Positions 1 to 7,919 of a stretch of 17,417 nucleotides of DNA are shown in pieces. Below the pieces are notes generated by a model. That model made no database searches and was not told the DNA's origin. It worked only from the letters and a program-made list of their open reading frames with translations. The number at the start of each line of letters is the position of its first letter. The first letter of the stretch is position 1. Position numbers and translations under genes: made by a program. Source of the stretch: Nitriliruptorales bacterium (lineage in GTDB: Bacteria > Actinomycetota > Nitriliruptoria > Nitriliruptorales > Nitriliruptoraceae); the NCBI GenBank assembly GCA_030835875.1, contig JAURQY010000019.1:1-17417 (forward strand). The letters are read 5' to 3'.

Positions 1-355
1 CGGTGTTGACGACCTGGACCTCGTTGCGCAGACCCTCGGCGAACGTCGGCCGGAGCGGACGGTCGGTGAGGCGGCAGGTGAGGATGGCGTTTTCGGACGG
101 GCGGCCCTCACGCTTGAAGAACGAGCCGGGGATCCGACCGTTGGCGTACATCCGCTCCTCGACCTCGATCGTCAGCGGGAAGAAGCCGAGCGACTCCTTC
201 GGGCTGCGCGACGCGGTCGTGGTCGACAGGACCTTGGTGTCGCCGAGCGTGACGACGACGGCCCCTCCGGCCTGGGCGGCGATCTTGCCGGCCTCGAAGG
301 TGAACTGCTTGCCGTCGATGTCGACGGTCATCTCGTGCTTGCCGAGTGCTCCCAC
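1..355 (-). CDS. pnp: Polyribonucleotide nucleotidyltransferase (PNPase), N-terminal part, cut by the window edge
   Basis: PNPase is a phosphate-dependent 3'-5' exoribonuclease and 3' polymerase, a trimeric cytoplasmic enzyme central to mRNA decay. Only the first 118 or so residues are present, all from the first RNase PH-like domain. Family hallmarks are GRIPGSFFKREGRPSE and LTCRLTDRPLRP, preceded by a beta-strand region with the stretch VVVTLGDTKVLST. I chose the GTG at 355 because AAGGAGG lies 7 nt upstream. An ATG at 331, eight codons in, has no good ribosome binding site but would still leave a complete domain. The gene follows rpsO after a 164-nt spacer, the same rpsO-pnp order seen in many bacteria. 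The identification is secure; the C-terminal KH and S1 domains lie outside the window. Confidence 0.97.
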   Translation of the reverse strand, partial: MGALGKHEMTVDIDGKQFTFEAGKIAAQAGGAVVVTLGDTKVLSTTTASRSPKESLGFFPLTIEVEERMYANGRIPGSFFKREGRPSENAILTCRLTDRPLRPTFAEGLRNEVQVVNT

Positions 356-376
356 GTGGGGGCCTCCTTGTCTGCG

Positions 377-393
377 CCCGCGTCACACGCGGG
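377..393 (-). promoter_or_regulatory. Hairpin in the pnp leader
   Basis: A perfect 7-bp stem (CCCGCGT / ACGCGGG) with a 3-nt loop sits 21 nt upstream of the pnp GTG, just before the AAGGAGG site. A second palindrome, GCACCGGTGC, lies at 412-421. The E. coli pnp leader is folded and is cut by RNase III for autoregulation. A similar role here is inference. Confidence 0.4.
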
Positions 394-519
394 GTGAGGA
401 GGTCGTCCGACGCACCGGTGCATCAGTGGGGACGTCTCGGACCGGCTCGTGGCTGCGGCCCGAGGCGTCGCCACTGACCACCGAGGCGGTCGGGACGGCT
501 CCTCCGGATGTTCGGACGA

Positions 520-792
520 TCAGCGTCGGAGACCGAGCTCCTCGATCAGCGACCGGTAGCGCTCGATGTCCTGCCTGCGCAGGTAGTTGAGCAGCCGCCG
601 GCGCTTGCCGACGAGCAGCAGCAGTCCACGACGCGTGTGGTGGTCGAGGTGGTGCTGCTGCAGGTGGTCGGTGAGGTGGGAGATGCGCTGCGTCAGCAGT
701 GCGATCTGGACCTCGGGCGAGCCCGTGTCGCCGGGCGTGCGGGCGAAGCGGTCGATGATGAGCTGCTTGTCCGCGGGGAGTTCGGTCGCCAA
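520..792 (-). CDS. rpsO: 30S ribosomal protein S15
   Basis: S15 is a primary 16S rRNA-binding protein of the central domain of the 30S subunit and forms a bridge to 50S. The product is 90 residues including the initiator, matching the family length. The helical core is recognisable from DTGSPEVQIALLTQRI to GLLLLVGKRRRLLNYL. The start is TTG at 792, supported by AAGGA 6 nt upstream; no ATG or GTG gives the expected N terminus (ATELPADKQ). The rRNA-contact segment reads HHLDHHTRRG, where the usual actinobacterial form is close to HKHDHHSRRG, so a conserved Ser is Thr and a Lys is His. The gene sits between ribF and pnp and has its own predicted promoter and structured leader. Confidence 0.97.
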   Translation of the reverse strand: MATELPADKQLIIDRFARTPGDTGSPEVQIALLTQRISHLTDHLQQHHLDHHTRRGLLLLVGKRRRLLNYLRRQDIERYRSLIEELGLRR

Positions 793-834
793 CGTCGTTC
801 CTTGTCGTGTCGGGGCCCTGCGCCGTCGGGCCGG

Positions 835-853
835 GGTGGACCGGAGGTCCACC
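835..853 (-). promoter_or_regulatory. Hairpin in the rpsO leader, proximal
   Basis: A perfect 8-bp stem (GGTGGACC / GGTCCACC) with a 3-nt loop lies 43 nt upstream of the rpsO start. S15 represses its own synthesis through leader structures that differ between phyla, so this is a candidate binding element. No direct evidence of binding is visible in the sequence. Confidence 0.45.
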
Positions 854-945
854 GTCCGTGAGGCACCTGCTCCCGACCACCACGACGGTGCGACGGGACC
901 GCCCTGGAGCGGTGGGTGCCTGACGCCCGATCGGGCACGGCGAGA

Positions 946-964
946 CCGAGCCGGATCGGCTCGG
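946..964 (-). promoter_or_regulatory. Hairpin at the predicted 5' end of the rpsO transcript
   Basis: A perfect 8-bp stem (CCGAGCCG / CGGCTCGG) with a 3-nt loop starts about 2 nt after the predicted transcription start near 966. A further 12-nt palindrome, GCCCGATCGGGC, follows at 925-936. It could also help end ribF transcription, but no T-run follows on the minus strand. Confidence 0.4.
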
Positions 965-972
965 GTGGAAGG

Positions 973-1001
973 AGTGTCGCACAGTCCGAGAAGAACGGCA
1001 A
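973..1001 (-). promoter_or_regulatory. Predicted promoter for rpsO-pnp
   Basis: On the minus strand a -35-like TTGCCG (996-1001) is followed by 17 nt and a -10-like GACACT (973-978). It lies in the 227-nt gap between the ribF stop and the rpsO start, giving a leader of about 170 nt. The -35 matches TTGACA at four positions; the -10 keeps the important A and final T. Confidence 0.45.
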
Positions 1002-1019
1002 ACGGCCGTCCGGACGCCC

Positions 1020-1937
1020 TCACTGGCCGCCCAGGGCCGATCCGTCCCCGCCGGTCAGGATCCCGAGCGCTGCACGCACGTCCTCACCGATGCGGGCGAC
1101 CAGGGCCTCCGGGCCATCGAACCGCTCCTCCCCCCGGATCCGGGCGACGAAGGCGAGCGTCAGGCGCCGGCCATACAGGTCAGGCCCGTCGTCGACTAGG
1201 AGGTGCGCCTCGACCGTGCGGGAGGTGCCGTCGAAGGTCGGGCGCCACCCGACGTTGACGACCGCGGGGACGCGCCCCTCCCCCTCCGGCGTCGCCCAGC
1301 ACGCGTACACGCCGTCCGCGGGAAGAGCGCGTCCGGCATCGACGGCGACGTTCGCGGTCGGGATGCCGATGGTGCGGCCACGGCCGTCCCCGGGGACGAC
1401 CTCGCCCCCGAGCGTGAAGCGCCGACCGAGGCCGCGTGTGACCGCGTCGAGGTCGCCAGCGGCGAGCAGCGCACGCAGCGCGCTCGACGACACCACGCCG
1501 TCGCCGGCGTCGACGAGGCCGACCGCCTCGACCGCGAACCCGTGCTCGCCGCCGAGCATCCCGAGCCGTGCCACGTCCCCCTCGGCGCGATGCCCGAAGC
1601 GGAAGTTCTCCCCGACGACGACCAGCTGCGGCGCGTGTCGCGCGACGAGCACGTCAGCGACGAAGGCCTCGGGCGGGAGCGCGGCAAGCGCCGAATCGAA
1701 GGTCACGACGTCGACGTCGTCGAGGCCGTGGGAGCGGAGCGCCTCGACCCGCTCGTCGATCGACTGGAGGGCCAGGGGGACGTCGTCGGGCCGGAGCACC
1801 GCGGCCGGATGAGGGTCGAAGGTCAGCGCGACGGCACGCGCGCCACGGTCCGCCGCCGCCGCGACCATCCGGTCGACGAGCGCACGATGACCGCGGTGGA
1901 CGCCGTCGAAGTTGCCGATGGTGACGACCATCGTCAT
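1020..1937 (-). CDS. ribF: Bifunctional riboflavin kinase / FMN adenylyltransferase
   Basis: RibF makes FMN from riboflavin and ATP, then FAD from FMN and ATP, in the cytoplasm. The 305-residue product has both domains. The N-terminal nucleotidyltransferase carries TIGNFDGVHRGH (residues 6-17, with the HxGH-type ATP site) and VVGENFRFGH near residue 110. The C-terminal flavokinase carries GRTIGIPTANV near residue 195 and VNVGWRPTF. I chose the ATG at 1937, with GGGGGTG 5 nt upstream, because it overlaps the truB stop by ATGA; a second ATG two codons later is also possible. Length is usual for the family. The truB-ribF-rpsO order is widely conserved. Confidence 0.97.
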   Translation of the reverse strand: MTMVVTIGNFDGVHRGHRALVDRMVAAAADRGARAVALTFDPHPAAVLRPDDVPLALQSIDERVEALRSHGLDDVDVVTFDSALAALPPEAFVADVLVARHAPQLVVVGENFRFGHRAEGDVARLGMLGGEHGFAVEAVGLVDAGDGVVSSSALRALLAAGDLDAVTRGLGRRFTLGGEVVPGDGRGRTIGIPTANVAVDAGRALPADGVYACWATPEGEGRVPAVVNVGWRPTFDGTSRTVEAHLLVDDGPDLYGRRLTLAFVARIRGEERFDGPEALVARIGEDVRAALGILTGGDGSALGGQ

Positions 1938-2869
1938 CGGGCACCCCCAAGGTCCTCGGGACGCGCCCACACGAGATGCTGCGGCCCGTCCTGACCGGGC
2001 CCGACGACGGCGAGGAGCACCTCACCGGCGACGAGCGCCGTCGTCCGCGTCGCGTCGAGCACGATGCCGAGCCGCTCGGGCCGCGCACCTGTCGCGAGCG
2101 CGCGTTGCACGGCCGGGTCCTCGACCTCCATGACGTCGACCGCGCGCCGGAGCGCATCGATCGGGCGGAGCAGTCTCGACCGCAGTGCATCCGCGTCGGC
2201 TGCGAGTGCCTCCTCGAGCGCGTCGAGGGCGACGGCCTCCTCGATGACGAACGGTCCGTTCGCGACACGGCGCAGCGACGCGAGCGTGCCACCCACGCCG
2301 AGCCGGTCCCCGAGGTCGCGTGCGATGCTGCGGACGTAGGTGCCGGCGGAGCACGCCACGAGGAAGCCGACCTCCGCCGTCTCGCCCGGCGTGAAGCGGT
2401 CGAGCATGATGCTGTCGATGTGGACGCGCCGAGCGGGCCGGTCGACGACCTCGCCGCGTCGGGCGCGGACGTGCAGTCGCTCGCCATCGACCTTGATCGC
2501 CGACACCATCGGCGGGACCTGGTCGATGTCCCCGTGGAACGCGGACAGCGCCCCACAGACCGTTCCCTCCTCGAGATGCGCAGCGGAGCTGGTGGAGAGG
2601 ACCTCGCCATCGAGGTCGTCGCTCGACGTCGTCATCCCGAGGTGGGCCACGGCCGCGTACGTCTTCCGTCCGGCCTGGAGCGCGGTCACGAGACGGGTCG
2701 CGCGGCCGAGGCAGACCACGAGCACACCGGTCGCCGCCGGGTCGAGCGTCCCCGTGTGACCGACGCGGCGGGTGCCCGCGAGGCGCCGGATGCGGGCCAC
2801 CACGTCATGCGACGTCATCCCCGACGCCTTGTCGACGACGAGGACGCCCTCCGGGCCCATGTCGCTCAT
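1934..2869 (-). CDS. truB: tRNA pseudouridine(55) synthase
   Basis: TruB converts U55 in the T-arm of tRNAs to pseudouridine and also acts as a tRNA folding chaperone. The product is 311 residues, a normal length. The start LVVDKASGMTSHDVV and the motif RRVGHTGTLDPAATGVL are diagnostic, with Asp43 in GTLDP the expected catalytic residue. TYVRSIARDLG further on matches the second conserved family motif. The ATG at 2869 overlaps the rbfA stop by 4 nt (ATGA), and the gene's own stop overlaps the ribF start the same way, so three genes in a row look translationally coupled. The C-terminal 80 or so residues would hold the PUA-like region, which is less conserved. Confidence 0.97.
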   Translation of the reverse strand: MSDMGPEGVLVVDKASGMTSHDVVARIRRLAGTRRVGHTGTLDPAATGVLVVCLGRATRLVTALQAGRKTYAAVAHLGMTTSSDDLDGEVLSTSSAAHLEEGTVCGALSAFHGDIDQVPPMVSAIKVDGERLHVRARRGEVVDRPARRVHIDSIMLDRFTPGETAEVGFLVACSAGTYVRSIARDLGDRLGVGGTLASLRRVANGPFVIEEAVALDALEEALAADADALRSRLLRPIDALRRAVDVMEVEDPAVQRALATGARPERLGIVLDATRTTALVAGEVLLAVVGPGQDGPQHLVWARPEDLGGAR

Positions 2870-3282
2870 GCGTCCGGCTCCGCGTCCTCCCCGGCGGCGG
2901 ACTCCGGGAGGACGTCGCGCAGCAGTCGCTCGACCCGCTCGACCTGCTCGGCGACGGGGTCGGGCCGGAACCGGAGCTCCGGGGTCATCCGAAGGCGTAC
3001 CCGTCGGCCGACCGCGCCTCGGAGCAGCGGCGTCGCTGCCTCGAGCGCCGCCGCGACCTCGTCGGGGCGTGCCGGGCGAGCACCGGACCGCCGGCGGTCG
3101 TCAGCGACGAGCGTCGGATCCGGCGTCGACCAGTAGACGGTCGCATGCTCGTGGTCGGGGGTCAGCTCGACCTCGGTGATCGTGACGAGCATGAGGCGCG
3201 GGTCGGAGACGAGCGTCGCGAGCGCATCGGCGATCGCCGCGCGGACGTCGCGTGCCACCCTGGGGCTGCCCTGCCGTGCCAT
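2866..3282 (-). CDS. rbfA: 30S ribosome-binding factor A
   Basis: RbfA is a small KH-fold assembly factor that binds immature 30S subunits and assists 16S rRNA 5'-end processing and cold adaptation. The 138-residue product starts MARQGSPRVARDVRAAIADAL and contains the strand VTITEVELTPDHEHATVYWS, followed by the late motif RLRMTPELRFRPDP, all typical of the family. The ATG at 3282 has GAGG 5 nt upstream. A 12-residue acidic tail ends the protein. The mid region (DRRRSGARPARPDE) is a slightly longer loop than in E. coli. The gene follows DUF503 after 46 nt and overlaps truB by 4 nt. The DHH phosphoesterase gene often placed between rbfA and truB in actinobacteria is absent. Confidence 0.95.
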   Translation of the reverse strand: MARQGSPRVARDVRAAIADALATLVSDPRLMLVTITEVELTPDHEHATVYWSTPDPTLVADDRRRSGARPARPDEVAAALEAATPLLRGAVGRRVRLRMTPELRFRPDPVAEQVERVERLLRDVLPESAAGEDAEPDA

Positions 3283-3328
3283 CGTCGCCTCATCCCTGCC
3301 GGTCGCCCGGTCGTGTCGCTCGGTCGTG

Positions 3329-3643
3329 TCAGTCGTCACCGTCGAGCGTGTCCCTGTGGACCTCCAGCCGGGTGACCACAAGGCCCGGATCGCGCTCCGC
3401 CATCGGGACGATGCGCTCGAGCACCCGGTCCAGGCCCGACGCGCTGCTCTCGGCGACGGCGATGCCGAGGACGATGCGCTGCCAGGTCTCCTGCCCGCCG
3501 ACCTCCGCGACGCTGCAGCCGAGATCGTCGATGAGCCCTCGGCGCAGTCGCTGCAGGTGCGCGCGCCGGTCCTTGCGGCTCGTCGCGCCGGGCACATGCA
3601 GCTCCAGGAGCGCGACCGCATGGTGCACCCGGTCCTGCTGCAC
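3329..3643 (-). CDS. DUF503 (YlxP-like) family protein
   Basis: This 104-residue protein belongs to the DUF503/YlxP family, whose genes sit next to infB and rbfA in many Gram-positive bacteria; a role in ribosome biogenesis is suspected from context only. Family features are the opening ALLELHVPGATSRKDRR, the central SVAEVGGQETWQR and the strand IVLGIAVAES. I chose the GTG at 3643 because AGGAG lies 7 nt upstream and the product then has the family length; reading frames extending further upstream would run into infB. It is 32 nt downstream of infB and 46 nt upstream of rbfA. The assignment to the family is confident; the biochemical function is unknown. Confidence 0.92.
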   Translation of the reverse strand: MQQDRVHHAVALLELHVPGATSRKDRRAHLQRLRRGLIDDLGCSVAEVGGQETWQRIVLGIAVAESSASGLDRVLERIVPMAERDPGLVVTRLEVHRDTLDGDD

Positions 3644-3675
3644 GACGTGACTCCTGTCCGAGCCGGTCGCCGAGG

Positions 3676-6408
3676 TCAGGTCCGCGCGACCTCGACGATC
3701 TCGAAGGCCTCGATGACGTCGCCGACCTTGACGTCCTGGAACTTCTCGAGCCCGATTCCGCACTCGAAGCCCTGGGCGACCTCCTTCACGTCGTCCTTGA
3801 AGCGCCGGAGCGAGCTCATCGTGTCCTCGACGAGCACGACACCGTCGCGCACGAGGCGGACCTTCGCCTCGCGACGGACGACGCCCTGCGTGACCATGCA
3901 GCCGGACACGACCCCGATGCGCGGGACCCGGAAGATCTCACGCACCTCGGCTTCGCCGAGCACCTGCTCACGCTGCTCGGGGGCGAGCAGGCCCTTCACC
4001 GCCATCTCGATGTCCTCGATGGCCTCGTAGATGATGCGGTAGGTCCGGACGTCGACGCCGGTCCGGGCGATCTCCTCGCGGACGTTGGTGCCCGGACGGA
4101 CGTTGAACGCGACGATGATCGCGTTGGACGCCTCGGCGAGCCGCACGTCGCCCTGCGAGATCGCACCGACACCCTTCTGGATGACGCGGACCTGCACCTC
4201 GTCGAGCTCGAGCTTGAGCAGCGCGTCCTCGAGCGCCTCCGCCGAACCCGACACGTCGGCCTTGATGATGACGTTCAGGGTCGCGCGGTCACCCGCCTCG
4301 ACCGCCGAGGTGAACTCCTCGAGCGTCGTCGGGCGGCGCTCCGCGAGCTCCTTGCGGCGCTCGCGTGCGGCACGTCGCTCGGCGACGTCACGGGCGAAGC
4401 GCTCGGCGTCGACGACGCGGAACTCGTCACCGGCCTCCGGGACCTCGTCGAGCCCGAGGACCTGGACCGGGCGTGCCGGTCCGGCCTCCTCGACCGGGTT
4501 CCCGTTCTCGTCGAACATCGCGCGGATCCGGCCATCGGCCGTCCCCGCGACGAGGATGTCGCCACGCCGCAGCGTGCCCGCCTGGACGAGCAGCGTCGCG
4601 ACGGGGCCGCGACCACGGTCGAGGTTCGCCTCGACCACGCGCCCGCGCGCCGCCTTGTCCGGGTTCGCACGCAGCTCGAGCAGGTCCGCCTGCAGCAGCA
4701 CGATCTCGAGCAGCTCGTCGAGCCCGGTCTTCGCCTTGGCGCTGACCTCGACCATCGGCACGTCGCCGCCCAGCTGCTCGGCGACGAGGCCGTACTCCGT
4801 GAGCTGGGTGCGTGCACGCAGCGGGTCGGCCTCAGGGAGGTCGCACTTGTTGATCGCGACGACGATCGGCACCTCCGCAGCCTTGGCGTGGCTGATCGCC
4901 TCCGCCGTCTGTGGCTTGACGCCGTCGTCCGCGGCGACGACGAGGATCGCGACGTCGGTGACCTGCGCCCCGCGGGCACGCATCGCGGTGAAGGCCTCGT
5001 GACCCGGTGTGTCGATGAAGGTGATCGGGCGACCGTTGCGGTTCACCTGGTAGGCACCGATGTGCTGCGTGATGCCGCCCGCCTCCGTCGAGACGACGTC
5101 GGTCGTCCGGATCGCATCGAGCAGCAGGGTCTTGCCGTGGTCGACGTGACCCATGACGGTGATGACCGGCGGTCGCGCGGTCAGCTCCGCCTCGTCGTCG
5201 GGCGCCTCGACACCGAACTCGAGCTCCTCCTCCGAGAGGAAGTACACGGCGACGCCGAGGTCGGCGCACAGGATCTCGATGGTGTCGTCGGGCAGCGTCT
5301 GCTGCACCGTCGCCATCTCCCCCATCTCGAACAGCTTCTTCACGAGCGCCGAACCGGCGACCTCGAGCTTGTCCGCGAGCTCACCGACGGTGATCCCCGA
5401 GACGACCTCGACGCGGTCCTTCGTGACCTGCTGCTCGAGCGGGATGTCCCTCCGCATCGGGCCGCGGAGCTCCTGCTCCTCCGGGGTCTGGCGGTCCTGA
5501 CGCTTCTTCTTGCGCGTCTTGCCGCTGCCGGGACCACCGAGCCCTCCGCCGGGGCCGCCTCGCGGCCCTCCGGGACCACCGGGACCACCGGGGCCGGTCC
5601 TCGGCGCACCGGCGCCAGGGGCACCCCGACCGGGGCTCTGCCGGTAGGGCGACGACGGTGCGCCGGCACCCGCACCCGGACGACCGCGCACGGGCGCACC
5701 CGCACCCGGCGCACCAGCACCAGCACCGGGCGGACGCGGCCGCGCCTCACGCAGTGGTGGCGGGATGACACGGCGGCCCGAGCCCTCCTGGGGCAGACCG
5801 GTCTCGGGCCGCGGACGGCGGACCGTCAGCCCCTCGGTCGGCGAGGACGGGCCCGGGACGGCCGGCGGCGGACCACCCGGTGCCGGCGGACGCAGCGGAG
5901 CGCCCGGCATCCGCGTGGGCCGTGCGCCCGGCATCCGCTTGGGGCCACCGGCCACGTCGACAGCTGCTCCCGTCGTGCCGTCGCCCTCGGGATCTGCGGA
6001 CGGGACGGGCTCGGGCGCGGCTGCAGCCGCGGTGGCGTCCGGCGCGGGAGCCTGCGGTGCAGGAGTCGCGGGAGCCTCCGGCGCTGGCGCTGCGGCGGGC
6101 TCCTCCTTCTGACGCAGATGCGGCGGCAGGACCTTCGCGGCCTTGCGCTTCGTCGCGGCCGCCTCCTGCTCGACGCGACGGTAACGCTCGAGCTCCTCCT
6201 GCTCACGACGGCGGCGCTCGGCCTCCTCGCGCTCACGCTCCTCGGCGGAGCGGCCGAGCGAGTCCTTGAGGCGCTTGGCGTCGACGACGCTGACGGAGGA
6301 CGAGTGGCTCTTCGCCTCGACCCCGAGGTCCCCGAGGCGGCGGATGACCTCACGGTTCTCGAGGCCCACCTCCTTGGCGAGCTCGTACACGCGGACGGAG
6401 TTGCTCAC
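3676..6408 (-). CDS. infB: Translation initiation factor IF-2
   Basis: IF2 is the GTPase that brings initiator fMet-tRNA to the 30S subunit and promotes 50S joining. The 910-residue product begins with an IF2N domain (VRVYELAKEVGLENREV). A highly charged helix and a long Pro/Ala/Gly-rich linker follow to about residue 318, then a second IF2N-like domain. The G domain has GHVDHGKT (G1) near residue 420, DTPGH (G3) near 466, NKCD (G4) near 519 and SAKAKTG (G5). Domains II, III and the tRNA-binding C domain follow. The GTG at 6408 has AGGAG 9 nt upstream and begins exactly where the IF2N domain should; the ylxR stop is 4 nt earlier. The linker length is typical of high-GC actinobacteria. Confidence 0.98.
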   Translation of the reverse strand: MSNSVRVYELAKEVGLENREVIRRLGDLGVEAKSHSSSVSVVDAKRLKDSLGRSAEEREREEAERRRREQEELERYRRVEQEAAATKRKAAKVLPPHLRQKEEPAAAPAPEAPATPAPQAPAPDATAAAAAPEPVPSADPEGDGTTGAAVDVAGGPKRMPGARPTRMPGAPLRPPAPGGPPPAVPGPSSPTEGLTVRRPRPETGLPQEGSGRRVIPPPLREARPRPPGAGAGAPGAGAPVRGRPGAGAGAPSSPYRQSPGRGAPGAGAPRTGPGGPGGPGGPRGGPGGGLGGPGSGKTRKKKRQDRQTPEEQELRGPMRRDIPLEQQVTKDRVEVVSGITVGELADKLEVAGSALVKKLFEMGEMATVQQTLPDDTIEILCADLGVAVYFLSEEELEFGVEAPDDEAELTARPPVITVMGHVDHGKTLLLDAIRTTDVVSTEAGGITQHIGAYQVNRNGRPITFIDTPGHEAFTAMRARGAQVTDVAILVVAADDGVKPQTAEAISHAKAAEVPIVVAINKCDLPEADPLRARTQLTEYGLVAEQLGGDVPMVEVSAKAKTGLDELLEIVLLQADLLELRANPDKAARGRVVEANLDRGRGPVATLLVQAGTLRRGDILVAGTADGRIRAMFDENGNPVEEAGPARPVQVLGLDEVPEAGDEFRVVDAERFARDVAERRAARERRKELAERRPTTLEEFTSAVEAGDRATLNVIIKADVSGSAEALEDALLKLELDEVQVRVIQKGVGAISQGDVRLAEASNAIIVAFNVRPGTNVREEIARTGVDVRTYRIIYEAIEDIEMAVKGLLAPEQREQVLGEAEVREIFRVPRIGVVSGCMVTQGVVRREAKVRLVRDGVVLVEDTMSSLRRFKDDVKEVAQGFECGIGLEKFQDVKVGDVIEAFEIVEVART
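5520..5740 (-). repeat. Low-complexity Gly/Pro/Ala repeat within infB
   Basis: This stretch encodes the IF2 linker and is built of short imperfect repeats such as GAGAPGAGAP and GPGGPGGPGG. At the DNA level it appears as runs of GCACCxGCACCx and GGxCCxCCG. A second motif repeat, RMPGARPTRMPG, lies upstream near 5895-5940. The repeats are prone to slippage, so linker length may vary between strains. Confidence 0.75.
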
Positions 6409-6412
6409 TGGT

Positions 6413-6739
6413 TCACGCTCCTCGCGACGCCGGATGACCGACGCGCTCCATCTCCTCGGGCACGGTCGCACTGACCGAGGTGCGGAGCGCACGCCGCAGC
6501 ATCAGTGCGTCGCGCTCCAGCGCCCGTGCCACGCACGTCGCTTGGTCGCAAAGGTACGCGCCCCGACCAGGACGCCGCGACGCGCCGGGTGGACCGTCCG
6601 GGACCAGACGGCCGTCGATCACCACGATGCGCACGAGCTCCGCCTGCGGACGACGCGTCCGGCAGGCGACGCACGAGCGCACCGGCCGCCGGTCGGCGGC
6701 CAGCGCGGCACGACGTGCGGAGCGTGCGCCTCGGGACAT
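6413..6739 (-). CDS. ylxR: YlxR family nucleic-acid-binding protein
   Basis: YlxR (DUF448) is a small RNA-binding-fold protein encoded between nusA and infB in Gram-positive bacteria; in Bacillus it affects expression of many genes, and RNase P interaction has been reported. The 108-residue product has the family signature RSCVACRTRR (Cys23, Cys26), then LVRIVVIDGRLVPD and GRGAYLCDQATC (Cys64, Cys69). Four cysteines in two pairs suggest a possible metal site, which is inference. The ATG at 6739 is 6 nt after the nusA stop; the best Shine-Dalgarno-like run (GGAGGAGAGG) lies inside the nusA end, about 14 nt away, so coupling to nusA translation is likely. The first 18 residues are basic and precede the usual family start. 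Confidence 0.93.
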   Translation of the reverse strand: MSRGARSARRAALAADRRPVRSCVACRTRRPQAELVRIVVIDGRLVPDGPPGASRRPGRGAYLCDQATCVARALERDALMLRRALRTSVSATVPEEMERVGHPASRGA

Positions 6740-6745
6740 GACGAC

Positions 6746-7894
6746 TCAGTGGTCCTCTCCTCCGGCACCATCGGCGTCGCTCTCCTCGAGCGCGCTGAGC
6801 CGGACGGCCTCGGCCGACTGGTAGGCGGCCTCGATGGCCTTCGCGCCCTCCTCGGAGAGCGGGTTACCGAACTCGTCGATGAGCCCCGCGTCGAGCGCCT
6901 CCTGGAAGGCGCGCTGCTCCTCGGAGAACTGCGACTCGGACTTGATGTCGATGCGCCAGCCGGTCAGCTTCGCCGCGAGCCGCGCGTTCTGTCCCTCGCG
7001 ACCGATCGCGAGCGAGAGCTGGTAGTCGGGGACGATGACGACCGCGGTCGCGTCCTCCGGGTAGAGGTGGACCTCGCTGACCTTCGCCGGCGAGAGCGAG
7101 TTGGCGACGAGCTCCGAGGGGTCCTCCGCCCAGCGCACGATGTCGATGCGCTCCAGACCCTCGTTATGCAGCTCGCGCTGGACCGCCTGGGCACGGGCGC
7201 CGGCCGGACCGACGCACGCACCGACCGGGTCGACGTCCGCGTCGTGGCTCATGACCGAGACCTTCGTGCGGTGCCCGGCCTCCCGAGCGATGCCCTTGAT
7301 CTCGACGATGCCCTCCTCGATCTCCGGTACCTCGAGGGCGAAGAGTCCGACGACGAGGGCCGGGTGCGTGCGCGAGCAGACGATCTGCGCGCCACGCATC
7401 TGCTTGCGGACCTCGATGACGACGGCACGCGAGTAGGCGCCGTGGGCGAGGCGCTCGTTGGGGACCTGCTCTGAGTACGGGAGCAACGCCTCGGTCCGGC
7501 CGAGCTCGAGCAGCGTCACGTTGCCCTGCTGGGAGACCTGACCGGAGACGATGTCGCCCTCATGCCCCACGAACTGGCCATAGGTGACCTCGCGCTCCGC
7601 CTCACGGAGACGCTGCAGCAGCACCTGCTTCGCGGTCTGCGCGACGATGCGGCCGAAGTCGCGAGGCTCGTCGACCCACTCGTTGACGATGTTGCCGTCG
7701 TCGTCGAGCTCCTGCGCGTAGAGCGTCACGTCACCGGAGATGCGGTCGATCGTGACACGCGCCTCGTCGGCGCGCGCCGTCGACGACCGCTTGTAGGCGG
7801 CGGCGAGCGCGCCCTCGAGCGCGTCGACGACCGTCAGGAAGTCGATGCCCTTCTCGCGCTCGATCTCACGCAGCGCCTCGATGTCGATCTTCAT
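6746..7894 (-). CDS. nusA: Transcription termination/antitermination factor NusA
   Basis: NusA binds RNA polymerase and nascent RNA to modulate pausing, termination and rRNA antitermination. The 382-residue product has the N-terminal RNAP-binding domain (KIDIEALREIEREKGI), an S1 domain from about residue 105 to 180, KH1 with its loop GPAG at 229-232, and KH2 with GREG at 298-301 (LAIGREGQNARLA). A short acidic tail ends the protein; the C-terminal acidic repeats of E. coli NusA are absent, as is normal in actinobacteria. The ATG at 7894 has a GGAGGAGGG run ending 6 nt upstream. It follows rimP after 25 nt, the classic rimP-nusA pairing. The Ala in the KH1 loop leaves it without the basic residue often found there. 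Confidence 0.98.
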   Translation of the reverse strand: MKIDIEALREIEREKGIDFLTVVDALEGALAAAYKRSSTARADEARVTIDRISGDVTLYAQELDDDGNIVNEWVDEPRDFGRIVAQTAKQVLLQRLREAEREVTYGQFVGHEGDIVSGQVSQQGNVTLLELGRTEALLPYSEQVPNERLAHGAYSRAVVIEVRKQMRGAQIVCSRTHPALVVGLFALEVPEIEEGIVEIKGIAREAGHRTKVSVMSHDADVDPVGACVGPAGARAQAVQRELHNEGLERIDIVRWAEDPSELVANSLSPAKVSEVHLYPEDATAVVIVPDYQLSLAIGREGQNARLAAKLTGWRIDIKSESQFSEEQRAFQEALDAGLIDEFGNPLSEEGAKAIEAAYQSAEAVRLSALEESDADGAGGEDH

Positions 7895-7919
7895 CGCTCA
7901 CCCTCCTCCACGGCCGCCC

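Noticed and set aside
5520..5740. Possible CRISPR-like or tandem repeat array
   Set aside because: The repeats are short, imperfect and in frame within infB, and they encode the Gly/Pro-rich linker expected of actinobacterial IF2.
3676..6408. A second internal infB start giving a shorter IF2, as in E. coli
   Set aside because: No internal ATG or GTG with a convincing ribosome binding site was identified by eye in the repetitive linker, so I could not support it.
4888..6474. A 528-codon open frame on the plus strand opposite infB
   Set aside because: It lies wholly antisense to a certain infB gene, is rich in Arg, Leu, Asp and Gly with no recognisable domain, and such long shadow frames are expected where GC is high and stop codons are rare.
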